Both the position numbers and the translations under genes were made by a program. From Pegea sp. RAD2-039 (taxonomy: Eukaryota > Chordata > Thaliacea > Salpida > Salpidae): a DNA stretch of 64,000 nucleotides. Positions within the stretch are counted from its first letter, which is position 1, and each line of letters begins with the position of its first letter. The DNA lies in contig JAQGEQ010000048.1 of assembly GCA_034620365.1 (NCBI GenBank), positions 1,054,001 to 1,118,000 on the forward strand. Reading direction: 5' to 3'. A model generated the notes under the pieces. That model saw only the letters and a program-made list of their open reading frames with translations. It was not told the origin of the DNA and ran no database searches. Shown here in pieces: positions 38,016 to 50,879 of this stretch.

Positions 38016-39254
38016 AACTGTATGAATACTTATAAGCTTTTAACAAATTGTCAGGTAAGGTATAATGACAACTTAAAACTACACTCTTCTTCGTTTGATA
38101 TGAAGGTCATAAACAGGCTGTTATAAAGCCATTATCATCTGTTTTATTAATTATTAGCCAAGACTGAAAAAACTAGAGGCTTTGAAATACTTTTTAATAC
38201 TGCTAGAGTACAAATTTGAAGCTTTTTCAACTAATAAAGATTCTTACAGAAAGAATGTTTAATTGTGATAGATGTAATGAGCTGAGAATAGTATTTATAT
38301 CATAGAATTATTATTTGATTCGTTTTTCAATCACAGTTTTCGTGTTAACTTTTTATTTGTACATTTTTGAAAACAAAATATATTTAGGTTCAAAGTAAGA
38401 CTATCTGCGAGTTATTTTAAAGAGCAACTTTAAATTATTTTGTCATTCTATTTAATGTAAAAATATTAATGTTTAAAATGTACATTTTATTTACTGATGC
38501 ATATTCAAGAAGTTATAAGTTAATAATTGTTTATTATTTTGCTCAAAATCATTTTTATGATGAGAAACTAACGAGAAATTATTTTTTATAACGTTTTATG
38601 TTAATATTTTAATGAAGTAGAAATTATTTTTTTATTTTTAATGAAATCAGCTACATCCTGTAAAATCACATTTGACAATTTTACAAAAAAAATGAAATTA
38701 ATTTCTGTAAAATTTATTGAATAAAATTCATTTTTTCTTGGAATTGTCGTTACATAACAAATAATTTGTAATTATGTTAAAAAACTATCTTTCTAAAATT
38801 ATCAACCTTTTAAGATACAAATTTCTCATATTGTAAATTAATTATTCATAGAATTACTTTCTTGTATACTTACAAATTATTATTTGTAAGTTTCATAAGC
38901 TTTAAGATGAGTTAACAGACTCCTTATAAGTAAAAAATTTAATAACTTTGTTATGGTTTAGATATTAAGAGCAATATATATATTACTTTATTTTACACAA
39001 TCAGCAAATTTTCAAACCGATCTTTTATTAATATTTAACAAATTTGAGAAGTCTAGATATGGCATAAGACAGAATTTAAACAGCTGCTAACTTTTTAGTT
39101 TATCACATATAGCTTTAATAAGCAACTTTTTAACCAATTTTTAAAAAATAGACAACAAGTTTTGTAGCCATAAATTTACTCAGCCAAATTTCCTTTTTTC
39201 TTAAACCTTAAATATATAAGGTCACATAATATCCGCTGTTTTATCGAATGAAAG
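38016..39254. other. Intergenic spacer
   Basis: Between the dioxygenase start and the lipase maturation factor stop. It is very AT-rich with many A/T runs. I see no coding or RNA gene. Confidence 0.5.
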
Positions 39255-42200
39255 CTAAATTCTATTTGATAAACATTTTTTAGTATCTTTTCTATTGTAT
39301 GTTCTTTCTTCAATTTTAGTGCCTTCAAATTCAACTGTTAAATTCTCTACTTTTAAACAAGTAAGCCTACAAGTTATACCGAGTATATGTAGAAACAAAA
39401 AAATCAAATAGTTGATAGTATTTGAAAAATTCTCTATGAAGAATAGAATAATATTGAAACAATTTGAATGTATAAACAATCTACAAACAAAAGTTTTGTT
39501 GTACACAAGTTAAATAAAGCTTTATAATACTCTAATGACACCACCAAATATTTGAAAGAACCTTTGAAGATCTCATAGATTTTACAAAGTTGATAAATGA
39601 TTAAAAAAAGTTTCATCTTGCTTCTATTAAACGAGAAATTATTCGGAAGACAAGAACTAAAAAAAAATTAGTTTTGGTTAAAACTTTGACTCTAAACTTA
39701 AAAAGTTATTTTAGTTTAAAAAAAAAAGTAAAAAAATATTTAAGTACTTACTACATAGAGCCAAAAACCAGAGAAAATAAGGCGTATGAAGAGCAGAAAT
39801 AGATGTCCTGATATATGAGAGGAATTTTTCAGTCAAGGGAAACTTGATTGGCTTCGAGCTTTTTCCCTGTAAAATAAACCAATGAGAATTGTAACAGACT
39901 ATCACGTGACCGACTCACTAAAGGTTCAAGATTATGGTACTTAAGAAAACTGTAAAGCTGCTGTGATTGGTTGTTAAGACTAAAGAGATAGTCGTCTTTG
40001 GAGTCACGTGACCACCAGTCAGTTGGTATTTTACTATTCAGTATTTTTGTGTAATGAAATTTGTATAAAAGTGCACGGACATATTTTGGTGGCTGATTTG
40101 GAAAAGGATTGTCACCAAGTAAGTCCATCACTTAAAAAAATAAAAGTTAAATCTTACAGAGTGAATGTAAGATTAAAAAAAGACTTTCTAGAAGAAAAAA
40201 TCAGATTTTACCTTCTTTTTGGTTGGTTAGAATACGATGAATAAGTGAAACAAACCATGGGTTGTGTTGGTAAGAACCTAATGCAGCAAACCAAAGTTGC
40301 CAGTCTAAGCGTGGTTGATGAGGAACTGAAAATAATGACACAACTCAAAGATTGTAGCAAAAGAAATATAATCAGATTACCAGCCCATAATGGGGTTGAA
40401 CTTAAATTTCCTGGTTTGTATTTGAAATTAAATTCCTGAATTAAAAAAAGCTGAGTTAATATTTGGTTTTTCAAAAAAGTTAAATAAAAATCAACTTTTT
40501 GATGAATTCAAATTAAAAATGACAAACTTTCCAGCCTTCTTCCAAACTATTAGAACCTTCAATTATTATTTCCGGCCTTCCTCCTACACCAGTCATTCGA
40601 CGAAAGAGACCATAAGAATGAGTGATTTCATACTTGCTAGATAACGCATGCCACTTGTGAATAACAGGCCAAATATTATTCGGTTGATTGTTTGGTAGCA
40701 CACTAGAAATGGAAACCTAAAAATCAAATTATCTTCATCATTTTCAATTAAAGTATAAAAATTAATTGAAAAACTAGAAGTTCTATTGATTCAATGATAC
40801 TAATGATTGAATAAACTAACAAGCCTCCTTAAAAACCAGTTCTACTAACCATACTTATAGAATAGAGAAATATAGAAGGAGGTATGATGAACAAACACAA
40901 GAAGATGTATTTCAATTTTCCTGAGAACGTCAACGTAGAATCTTTAGCATATCTGCAAATTTGTTGACACGTAAACTTTATATAAATCTTTGCCAAAGTT
41001 AGAGTTAATAAAAATAGTAAACAAATAGAAACTAATAAAATATTTTGAAGTTGAAGTTCTTTAACACTTGAAACATTTGAAAATTTAGCGGTGAACTTAA
41101 AAAGTTACATAATCTATTCATCTTTAGAGCTTTTGAAATGATCTCTTTTAGTTTGTTGAAAGCTTTACAGAAAAACAATTCAAATTGATTATGATAAAAG
41201 TTCAATAAAAGCTAAAAAACATTCAACCTCAAATTCTATAAAAGTTTTAATTAAGTAATTTTTTAATGTTCATAATTTATTGATTATTTTATATTAAAAA
41301 ATAAACTTACTTGAAAATAACTTTCAACGATGTTAATATGAACAATGAACCTGATATCCAAAACATCAAAGGCACAACGGAAGCCAGTAACTCGTTTAAA
41401 TCATGCATGGTGAAGGCTAAAAAGTAAACAGTTATCTACAGTTAGTTTCAAAACTTCATGTAAGTTTTCATTTTTAATCAATCTTAAAACGGATACACTG
41501 CTCCATTCTTAACCATTTTTATATTTAAATTCATGTCAAGACAAAGTTAAGTTTAAGTTTAACTGATAATTGTGCGAATTTGATCTGTATGATTAACCAG
41601 TTCAATTACTAAAGTAAACAATGTGTTTGCAAATTTTTCAATTAAAGCAACAAAATTGGAAAATATTTGTCTTGAAAATACAAACTTACTAATCATCAAA
41701 GTGTCCTTGTAAAAGAAATAGCGATGAATAAAAAAGCTGAAAATAGCAGCTCCACAGATATTCAGCCACGAACTGAGAGTTGAAACCTTAGTTTTTGACT
41801 TATCTGTAAATGAACAAGATTTGCAGAAATATAAAATAATTATGAGTTAAAATCAGGGTGATTCATTTTAAACTTTTAATTAGTTTTAATTGCTGACAGC
41901 AACGAAGCAAGCAACCTTTGATGTGATATCTAGAAAAATATCCAAAACTAAATGTATGTATTAAATACTCAATATTCATGTCATCAAGTAAAGATAGATG
42001 AAGAGCTATCGTCAGTAAATTAAAGAAGTTGTAATTCCCAGTCAAGATGATGAGAAACATTAACCCAATCTAAATAAAAACTCTCGTTTAAATCTAAAAC
42101 TCAAAGTTTAAATCAAAGTTCACCTGTCCATACGCAGCAAATAATCTCCATGACCTTATAGGGCAATAAAAAAGCAATGGAAGGCCAATTTCAATAATGT

Positions 42201-43223
42201 AAGTAGAAACAACTGACAGCTTCTGTATTACTGGTGGTAGTTGATGAGCCCACCAGGCTAACGATGTTGGTAAACACTGTGATTGTAAATAGAAAATATG
42301 AATGTAAAAACAATGAGATAACTTCTAGTTTACTTGGGATTCATAATGATAATTCAAAGCAGTTAGTTTCCACCATGTAGGGCACCCACTTGTCAACTTC
42401 ACCACTCCAGAAGAAAACATTAACCTAAAAGCTAACCATCTAACCAATAACCATGGCAACTGTTTATGTAAATATCTGAAAGTAAATTTTTGTTAAATAC
42501 TATTCACATATTTTTCAATTTAAATAGTTCAACTTGTTAGTGTTGGATTCCAATCCAGTTAATGGAGCAACTAAAATGGACAAGAATCCAACTTCTAGTA
42601 ACAAAGTATCCCACTGAAACCATAAAAAGGTTCCACCAACCTAAAAATGAGTTTTTTCACAAAGCAAAATGGAAAAGTATTAGACAATTAAAAGCTAAAT
42701 TAAAATAAAACTAAAAAACACAAACCTTAAAAAGGGAGAGATACAATAAAAATAGCAACAAATAAACAAAACTATTTCTGAGAAACTTGAAGATTGAGCT
42801 AGAAAACCCAACAAATAATCCTGAAATTTTTCAAATTAAAGTTATTTGGATTAGGAAGTCACAAGATACCTATTATGCAAAATAGTTCCATCGAATTTTC
42901 AGGCTCAAGTGGTAAGAAATAAATAAAAGTTGGAACTTTCCAGAAAAGTTTTTCTGTATTTTGTGTTCCAGCAACAGATGCATGGTTTTTAATTACACTA
43001 GTTACAGGTATTATTCCATTTCTTCCATATAAACCTAAAAAAAGACTAACAATTAATTTATATAAATAAAACTAGCTATCAAATAATATATAAACATTGA
43101 AATTATAAAGTATATGGTAAAAGTCACACCTTGAATTTGAGGAAATAAAGACCCAAAAGCAAATGTATAAATCAATGATATAGTAGACAAAAAAAGATCT
43201 CTAGTTTTATAAGTGCAATCCAT
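39255..43223 (-). CDS. LMF2: Lipase maturation factor (LMF2-like)
   Basis: Polytopic ER membrane protein; the LMF family assists folding and assembly of dimeric lipases and other secretory clients. Sixteen exons: 43130-43223, 42870-43034, 42726-42820, 42534-42640, 42334-42475, 42124-42276, 41916-42069, 41690-41803, 41311-41416, 40850-40952, 40528-40716, 40381-40435, 40212-40325, 39919-40130, 39752-39866 and 39255-39349. They sum to 2013 nt (670 residues), near the family length. Diagnostic stretches are [123 protein letters not shown] and [12 protein letters not shown]. Several TM helices are visible between residues 1 and 400. The wording is closer to vertebrate LMF2 than LMF1. The last exon (acceptor aaaag|tag, protein end KKCLSNRI) is the weakest part of the model, but it restores frame. 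Confidence 0.92.
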
Positions 43224-46170
43224 ATTTCACCTAACACTTAATCTGTTATTGACAAATGGCTTTTATTGACCTAAACTTTCAATTTTTTTAAACAAATTAG
43301 AGTATACAAAGTAGTTATTTAAAACTTTAAGTTAAATTGAGTGAAATCAGTTTAAAACTATTTTAAAGATATAATTTAATCAAATTTTTTAATAATCTAA
43401 ATTCTAGTAAAAAAGTAATCTATAAGCTTCATCAAAAAGTAAAAATAATAAAATCATAATATATTATTGTAAACTAGTTTTTAACCAAGAACTTTAAAAG
43501 CTTTTTGCTTAATGGTTAAAGAAACTGTTTTGCTTCAAAAAACATAAAATTCTAAAAAATAATTTCATCAACTCATAAAACTTCAAATTAGATGAAAATT
43601 TCAAAAAATAAGACTATTAAATTAGTTTATTAACAAAGTTAATTAGTTTGATGTTTATAAATCAACAATCAAACAATTTAAAAATCTTAACATCAACATA
43701 TTGTCTTCATTCTTGTTTCAGTGTTAAAGTAAACCATTTCTATAATTATGTTTAAATTTAAAGAAACTTTTTTTAAATTGCATTTTGACATTTATAAACA
43801 ATTCTAGAAAATAAACAAGAGTAAATTGCAGTATATAATTTTTGTAAACTACTTTAGAACACAAAATCTAATATGAAATGTAAAATAAGTTAAAATAAAC
43901 AACTAATTTTGTTCACCAAAAGGAAATAATATAAGATTACATTAACAATATTTAGAAATATTTTTGTTTATTAAACAATACTTTTCAAATTGTGCTTAAA
44001 CATAGTGTACAAAATGGAAATATACGAAATTGGTACAAAAAAAAAACAGTATTTAAAACAAAACTGACTTTTATTAATGATGTGCATACAAGAATTTTTA
44101 GAGAAATTTATTCTTATAAGAAAAATTTTCTAATCGAGATAAATATTTTTAGTGAGTCAGAACACCATTATAAGATTGCTTGCACATTTAAGAAGATCCA
44201 AAATCGAAGATCCAAGACGGTCAAAATTTGTTCTGTTATCAACAATAAAATGATCTTACAGTGAAAAGCATGAGCTAAAACAAAAATTTAAAATGAATTT
44301 AAGAGTAATTCACAATACTGGGTGCTTTTGCAGAGGTTTTGTTACCATTTAATGTTCGACCTAGATAGCTTTTACATTTACATTTTTGCACCATAATTCA
44401 ATTTATAACTTCTTAATAATGCTAAAATAACACACAAAAAGTCAAATCAAAAATTGATTAACAAGAAAGATTTTTGTCCACATTGCTTAAAGCTTTCATT
44501 AAAACTAACAAGCCTTAATTGTACCTTAAAACAATTCAATCACCTGATTTTTAAAACTTGTTTAGTTTGCTAAAAATTAACTTTATTTATTATATATTTT
44601 CTATATTAAAATTGCTGACTTAATTGAATTCACTTTTGGAATGATCAACGTTAAAACTGATTTTTACTTAATACTCTGAAAGTCTTTATAAGAACATTAA
44701 TATTCAATTATTTAAAAAAAAACTGACGATAAACTTTGAGTGTTGACTCTTCTAATTTTTCAGAATCTAATTGGTTTTATTTGTAGATTTAAGTCTTCAA
44801 AACAATCTAAACAAATATTATTAAATTATTAAAACAATATAAACAAATTTTTATAGTGATAAATTGCAATTAAAATCAGATTGTTCGTTTTTTGCGATGA
44901 ACCACTTGTAAACAAATCATCGTGAATTTTGCTTTAATAACTCTGGTTTAGCTGAAAGTTGTATAAATCAACTAAAAAGTCAATGAGGCCTGATTTTTGT
45001 TAAGTTATATGTCTTTTGAGGCAGAAATATATATATATAACTATATAAATATATAACACAAAGAAGGAGATAAGTTTCGCATCGCTTATCTAGTATTTAT
45101 TTTAGTTAGTTCACTTTGATTCATTAAAAAGTGTGATAAAATTACTTGGAAAAATTTTCAACAAATTGTCAACTAAGTGATTCATATATTTCATTTTAAT
45201 ATTTAGGGTCAAGTAACAAAGCATATATAAAATAGTATCTAATATATGTAGAAGAATTATTTTAACCGTAAAAATTAAGTTTTTGAGGCTCTCTATCCAG
45301 CTAAGAGGTGAAAGTTTGTAATAAAATGTTATGTATTTCTCTGAGTTAAACATCAAGTGTATCATATAATTTGAGATTTATAGATCACTTTTTCTAAGAA
45401 AGAATCTTATACTTATCATTAATGATGAAAAACTATAGAAGATTAATAAATCCAAACCCTGATTTTTTGAATTAGTTTGTATTCTAATGGAATTTTATAA
45501 GGCTTTAATCAATCTTTATAAAAACAAAAATTATTCAAACTTATTTGGTAAAAGTGAATTTTGTTACACTATAACTTTTATTTTAAAATGTTTAACAACA
45601 AATTTATTTAGACTTTTTTTTAAGCACTGCTGATATTTTCTGAATAAAGATGTTTTATCCAAGTTATTAAAATTATACTGAAGTAAATTTCTAAATACCA
45701 AAGAAACAAACAATTTTTATAATTGTATAGCCTTTAAGTTAAACACACAATTTAAAAAAAGTTTATTCTTGGGTATTAAAGATGACACAATAATGATTAA
45801 TATACATATTGTAAAATAAATAATATAATAGGAGTAACAATTTATATTCATAACATCTTTTTTGTTAAAACGTATAAATCCATGCTATCAAAAATATTTT
45901 GCCAGTAAGAGTGTAACAAATGAGAAATTTTTCTATTTTTAATTTTCGCTGAGGGCAAAATCATTGAAACTAATCAATAATCTAACAGCTCCAAAATTTA
46001 AGTGTTTAGAAATCTTTGAACTTTAGAAGTAATAAGTAAAGTGAAGATTTTCAATCAAATAAAAAATAAAGATTTTGTTTTAAAGGAAAATTCTTTAATT
46101 GAAATAATTTTCACAACTAAAGCAATGAATGTAAACTTTCTCTTGATTGACTCAAAATCAAATATTATTA
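43224..46170. other. AT-rich gene-free spacer
   Basis: No convincing exon. It contains a minus-strand 31-codon ORF at about 44303-44395 (MVQKCKCKSYLGRTLNGNK) and a TA-rich dinucleotide patch at about 45027-45055. Neither is enough to call a gene. Confidence 0.45.
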
Positions 46171-46540
46171 CTAACTTAAAAGGTTTGAAAGTTTTACAGA
46201 ACCTTTAGGTAGGTACACTCTATTTGATTTTGTATTTTTAAGCAGTTTATTTAGTTGATTTTGGAACATTAGTTTAAAGTGTAATACATTATGTCGATGC
46301 AAGTTATATTGAATATTCTTCATACTCTTTTTAATTTTGAATTCTGGCAGCAATATCTGTACTGATGTTGGTTTTATTTTTATTCTTTTTGGATTTGGCA
46401 CATCAAACACTGTTTGCTCATTGAAATCTTGTCAAATAACAGGATCCTTTTTACACTTGTACCTCCGCCAATATTTTCAATTTTTACTGAAGAGTTGGAA
46501 GAAAGTTAAATCTAGAACAAAGGAGCAGAAACTATAAAGA
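46171..46540 (-). other. Weak coding-like stretch
   Basis: The minus strand has an 80-codon open stretch (46171-46410) beginning MFDVPNPKRIKIKPTSVQIL, basic and rather protein-like. A plus-strand reading (46337-46537) is also open. The base composition is less skewed than the surroundings. I see no consistent flanking exons and cannot say which strand, if either, codes. Confidence 0.15.
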
Positions 46541-48410
46541 GATAAAAAGAAAAGAAGAAACTCGTTGAATAATTCATTGCAAGAAAAATCAGTTTTCTAC
46601 TGGCAGCTGCTGTTTTTCATATGACCTTGTGCAGTTTCAATCTCAAACCAAAACCAAAGTATTTTAATATCTTTATAAATCTACCTCAAATCAAATTTTG
46701 GTTTTCATAAAAGCAACTCGGAAACAGTTGTTATAAAAATCAGTTTCACTCTTCATTAAGCAACTTTTTATTTTTATGTTAAACTTCTTATTCTATTTTT
46801 TGAAAATCGATTAAGTAGTTTATTGATCTATTTTACAAGTAAAAAATCATTTTTTTTATAACTACAAATTGGATGGTTCTTAAAACAGCTTTAGTAGCTA
46901 TAAAAATCTAGTTAGAAAAGAAAATTATTAGATTTTTTCTAAATTTTGTAATCAAATGGAATCTATTTACAAAAACACTATCTCTATTTCAAAAACATTT
47001 GTGTGGGCCAATTCCTTATTAAGTTTAAGAAACTAAATGTTAATTGTTTTTAAGCACAAGGTTCAAATATCTTTATCTTTTAACAACAAAATGAAAAAAA
47101 TTATAACCAAGTTAGTAAACAAAAAAGTTTGAAAAACTCGAGTTATAAAAGATGATAAAGTTGATTCACTGACACCAGACATCTTATGGTCGACGATAAC
47201 GAGCCATTATCGATAAAGATCTCATCGTTGGCTAGACTACCATCTATAAAGTCTTTCACGCCTGTGATTTGCTTACATCCAAGAATATCTCAGCTCCCTA
47301 AACAATTTAAAGAAATCAAAAATTTATGAAAATAATGCTAGCCACCATCTAACAAAATGCACATGCGGCCATAACAGCAGCTGTAAATGGATCTGCTTAA
47401 CATCTGGAAGATAGAAGAGCAGACTGTTAAGACCAGCCGATCAGACAAGTATTTCTAAAATAAATCAGTCAACATAAGTACAGCGTTAAAACTTGTGTTT
47501 GAAATCATTCAATTAAATTAATTAACTTCAATTGAAGCTTGAGGTATTGCTGAATAATTGTAAGTGCACAAGATCATTTCTCAAACATCAACTGATCAAA
47601 AAGAGATTAGTAAATGAGTTTTCTGATTTAAATTATTTAATTTCTAGAAGCTACGATACGAAAAAATTGTGAAATATCAAATTGGAACCGTTGTGTGACT
47701 TGAAAATAAAATTCTTTTTCTGAAGTAATTCTATACCTTTTAAAATAAACTTCAAAATAATTTTATTAATAATAGTTTGAGAGATTTCTTTTTATCTCTG
47801 AGCCAAATAAAAATATTATTTTTTTAACTGACATAAAATTAGTCTTTCTATTAGCTTTGTAGTGCTTGAATTTAGAAAATTAAAAATATTCGAATAAAGA
47901 AAATTTCGATTTGTTATTTTACACGATTTATCATTTAATTCTTCTACTACAGAACAAAAGTTACGTTGCCAGAATTAGTTTTATTTAATTAAGATAATTT
48001 TATACACTCTTGGAAAGTTTAGCTGTGGGTAGAAAGAAGTTCTTGAAATAGCCAGGAAAAATTCATTTAAGAGATTTAATTGAAGCTAAAGTAAGAAAGT
48101 ACTACTGTAAGAAGAACTAAAAAGCTTGAATTAATTTCTTCAAGACAAATAGGTGAGCTTACATAATCATTTGAAGTTCAAAGTTTTTTACTCACTTTTA
48201 ACTGACTATTACGGTTAACAATTAAAAACTCATTGTTATTTTTATGTTTAAGTTGTCTTCATCAAGTTGCTGAAACTTGAAGAACAAAAACATAAATGCC
48301 AAATACGTCACATACACGGCAAAGGCCATATGGTGTGGTAGAGTAGAGACAAGCTGTTACTTTGTGTCTGCTATTTTTTCTCGATCACTTCATACTTGCT
48401 TATTTCTATT
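46541..48410. other. Spacer with one GC-richer islet
   Basis: AT-rich, except for about 47165-47460, which has clearly more G+C and includes a short Cys-rich reading (KCTCGHNSSCKWIC, plus strand about 47358-47400) ended by a stop. The islet has the look of a decayed transposable element, but no diagnostic motif survives. Confidence 0.3.
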
Positions 48411-48599
48411 TTAAACAGGCTCTTGGCCTTCAAGTATGACCAGACTAAGTCCGGTTGCAATTTTTCTGAGCATAAGATTCGGTTCTAAGCCGCCATCACT
48501 TAATAAGCTGTAGTTTTGAGAGTTTACTGGTGATGAAGCAATTATTTTAAGCGAAAAAATCATTGAAAGTGATAACAAAAACTCACAACCCGTCAACAT
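48411..48599 (-). CDS. Candidate small secreted peptide precursor (weak)
   Basis: A 62-codon ORF with a hydrophobic N-terminus that reads like a signal peptide (MLTGCEFLLSLSMIFSLKII, cleavage plausible near ASS-PVN), then a hydrophilic stretch (NYSLLSDGGLEPNLMLRKIA). Codon composition is more balanced than the flanks. No paired basic cleavage sites or cysteines follow. There is no homologue that I recognise, and it may be one exon of something larger. Confidence 0.25.
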   Translation of the reverse strand: MLTGCEFLLSLSMIFSLKIIASSPVNSQNYSLLSDGGLEPNLMLRKIATGLSLVILEGQEPV

Positions 48600-49885
48600 T
48601 ATTAAATCCCTTAAAAATCATATTCTAATCTTGACCAGTCATTTAGATACAATTTTATCATTAGAAAAATATCTAATGCATTTTAAAAGCTAAATGAATG
48701 TAATAAACTACTTGAAAATCATTATTCATTTGATAAATTAATGAATTTCCTTTTCTTTTCTACCTTGGGAAATTGAATAATAAGTAGGGAATTTGTCATC
48801 TAAGAAGTAGTATTGTTCAATAATTTTGTATAAGTAACGATAAACATCTTTTGATTGCTTAATTAGCATATCATCAGTTTATGTTGTTCAAGTTTTCAGT
48901 TTTCCATCTTAAAATCACATTTTTATTAACAAAACCTCTTATAACTTACAATATCACATTATATAAGTTTGTAAAAATAAATTAAATTGAAATTGTTTAC
49001 GTAAAAAAGGTCTGATGACACAACCTAAAGTCAAATCCAGAGAATTTTCGGTTTTGAAGGGCATTGTAAAAGACATTTTGTTGGAACTTTTAGTCCATTT
49101 ATTTTTCATTACCCAAGAGTCGTACTCTGTCGATTCAAAAGAAAATGACTAAAAGTTGAATTCCCAAAATCGATCGTCTCTTGGGTCTGTTTTAAATGTC
49201 CAATGAGTTTCAAAACTAATGTTTGAGTTGTTCACTAGAATCACTGGTGTCAAAAGTATCGATTTTTTAACAGTAAACAAATTTAGAGTTCAAATTACTC
49301 ATGTTGCTTGCAATTTTCTCTAGTTTCTTATGCGATTACCCAGTAATGGTTTCTTAGTTTTAGTTGGAAATATTATCAATTCTATAAAAAGTTCTTCACA
49401 AAAAAGAGTTTTTGAAACTTGTGAACTTTAATTTATTCAAAATATAAAAATTTCGTAAATTTGTTTGTAATTTTTGTTACTTACTTTTTAGTTAGATAAT
49501 TTACAATTTTGAATTTTTATAAACAAAAAGTTTTTGAATTTATTTCTGTTTTAGAATAGATAGATTACAAAAGAAAACAATGGTGGCAAAGACAAGAAGG
49601 TGATGTAAAATTAAAGACTGGATTTCATTTGTACCTCCATATGTTTAAAACCTTTAAATAATTTCTCATCTACTGATGTAACAGCGCCTCTAGTGAATAT
49701 ATCCGAAAAATTGATCTTTGTGGAGCAGTGAGGAGAACGATGGCAACTGCTCGGAAGTATAAGGGAAGGGAGGCAACTGTTAAACAAAACAGTAGAAAAA
49801 ATAGAAGAAGATGAATAGAGAGCAAAATACAATTTTGTCTGTGTCGTCAGAGAAGTTAGAAGAAGGAAGAGCAGATGCTGATTCA
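48600..49885. other. AT-rich spacer
   Basis: No supportable gene. The minus-strand open stretch at 49611-49886 overlaps the LINE-like relic and has low-complexity Ser/Leu-rich wording, so it is not called. Confidence 0.4.
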
Positions 49886-49889
49886 AGAG

Positions 49890-50045
49890 GAGGAGGAGAA
49901 ATCCTCGTTAGCTGACACGATAAAAGTTGCTCGTATGGGTAGGGCGTGCCACAGCTCTACAGCACTCGGGCAGTGAGCTTCTTTGTGAAGAGCATCATCC
50001 GATCGAGATTTCATGATGGAGACATCTGGGCATGCTGTCAGGTAC
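49890..50045 (-). mobile_element. Short LINE-like relic
   Basis: A GC-richer block. On the minus strand it reads MKSRSDDALHKEAHCPSAVE followed directly by LWHALPIRATF. A basic/polar run followed by P-S-x-x-x-x-W-x-x-L-P is the usual extreme C-terminus of jockey/CR1-like reverse transcriptases. It is short, has no flanking RT domain, and opens into AT-rich DNA on both sides. Confidence 0.4.
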
Positions 50046-50879
50046 ACTTTTCTTGGTTCATATTTGAAATTAATAATTAGTTTCTTCTTAAAGTTCGTTT
50101 TAATCCTTATAAAAACTTGGGATGTTTCAAATATATGTCCTGTTTTTTCTTCGGTGTTTTTTGTTTAAATCAGACTTCAAATAGGGAATTTTCAAATTTT
50201 ATTTTTCAAATTGTATTTAGAGCTTAAAAAATTCGAACCAATTTCATTTCGGGTACTAAAGGATAATTTAAATAGAGTTGTAATATATATCAGCATAAAA
50301 TCAAAATAAATCTTTGTGGTAAGTTTGTTTTTAAGTCTTGTTTATAAATATTAAACAAAATAATAATATTATGTGATATTCTTTCCGAGAAGCTATACAA
50401 TTATATTTTATCGATAAATCTTATTGAAAAATAGCTTCTATTAATCGATAAAACTAAATAAACAAAAATTAGGCTTATGTTCTAATGTTTATATCTTCTA
50501 CGAAATAAAAAGATAAAAATATCAATCTGTAGTTTAATTCTATTAAATCTAAATCTATCCTTAAAGAAAGAAAAAGTAGTCTCTAAAATCTTTGATAACT
50601 TCTACAAAATATATTAAGACCTTTTTATCATCTGATAACTAACCTATGTTGAAAATTTAGTCTCGTATTCAAGGAAATCAATAAAAAATTTAATAAATTT
50701 CTATGAAATTTCAAATTTTAATGTTTTGATTATTTTGTTTAAGATGAAAGAAAAAAGTGGTTTTAATTCAACTGGTTATACCATAGACTAAATTTTTATC
50801 AGACCTTTAGATTAAGCATTTTCAATTTTTATGAATTTTAGTTTTATTGAAGAAAGTTAGCTTTCCTAAATATATTTGT
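50046..50879. other. AT-rich spacer
   Basis: Nothing supportable. Two nearby copies of tatcgata-like sequence occur at about 50408 and 50444. Confidence 0.4.

Noticed and set aside
40008-40439. Plus-strand ORFs over 40.0-40.4 kb
   Set aside because: They are antisense shadows of lipase maturation factor exons 12-14, whose minus-strand reading matches family motifs.
43992-44264. Plus-strand 90-codon ORF
   Set aside because: Lys/Asn/Ile/Phe-rich composition expected from random AT-rich DNA, with no splice or homology support.
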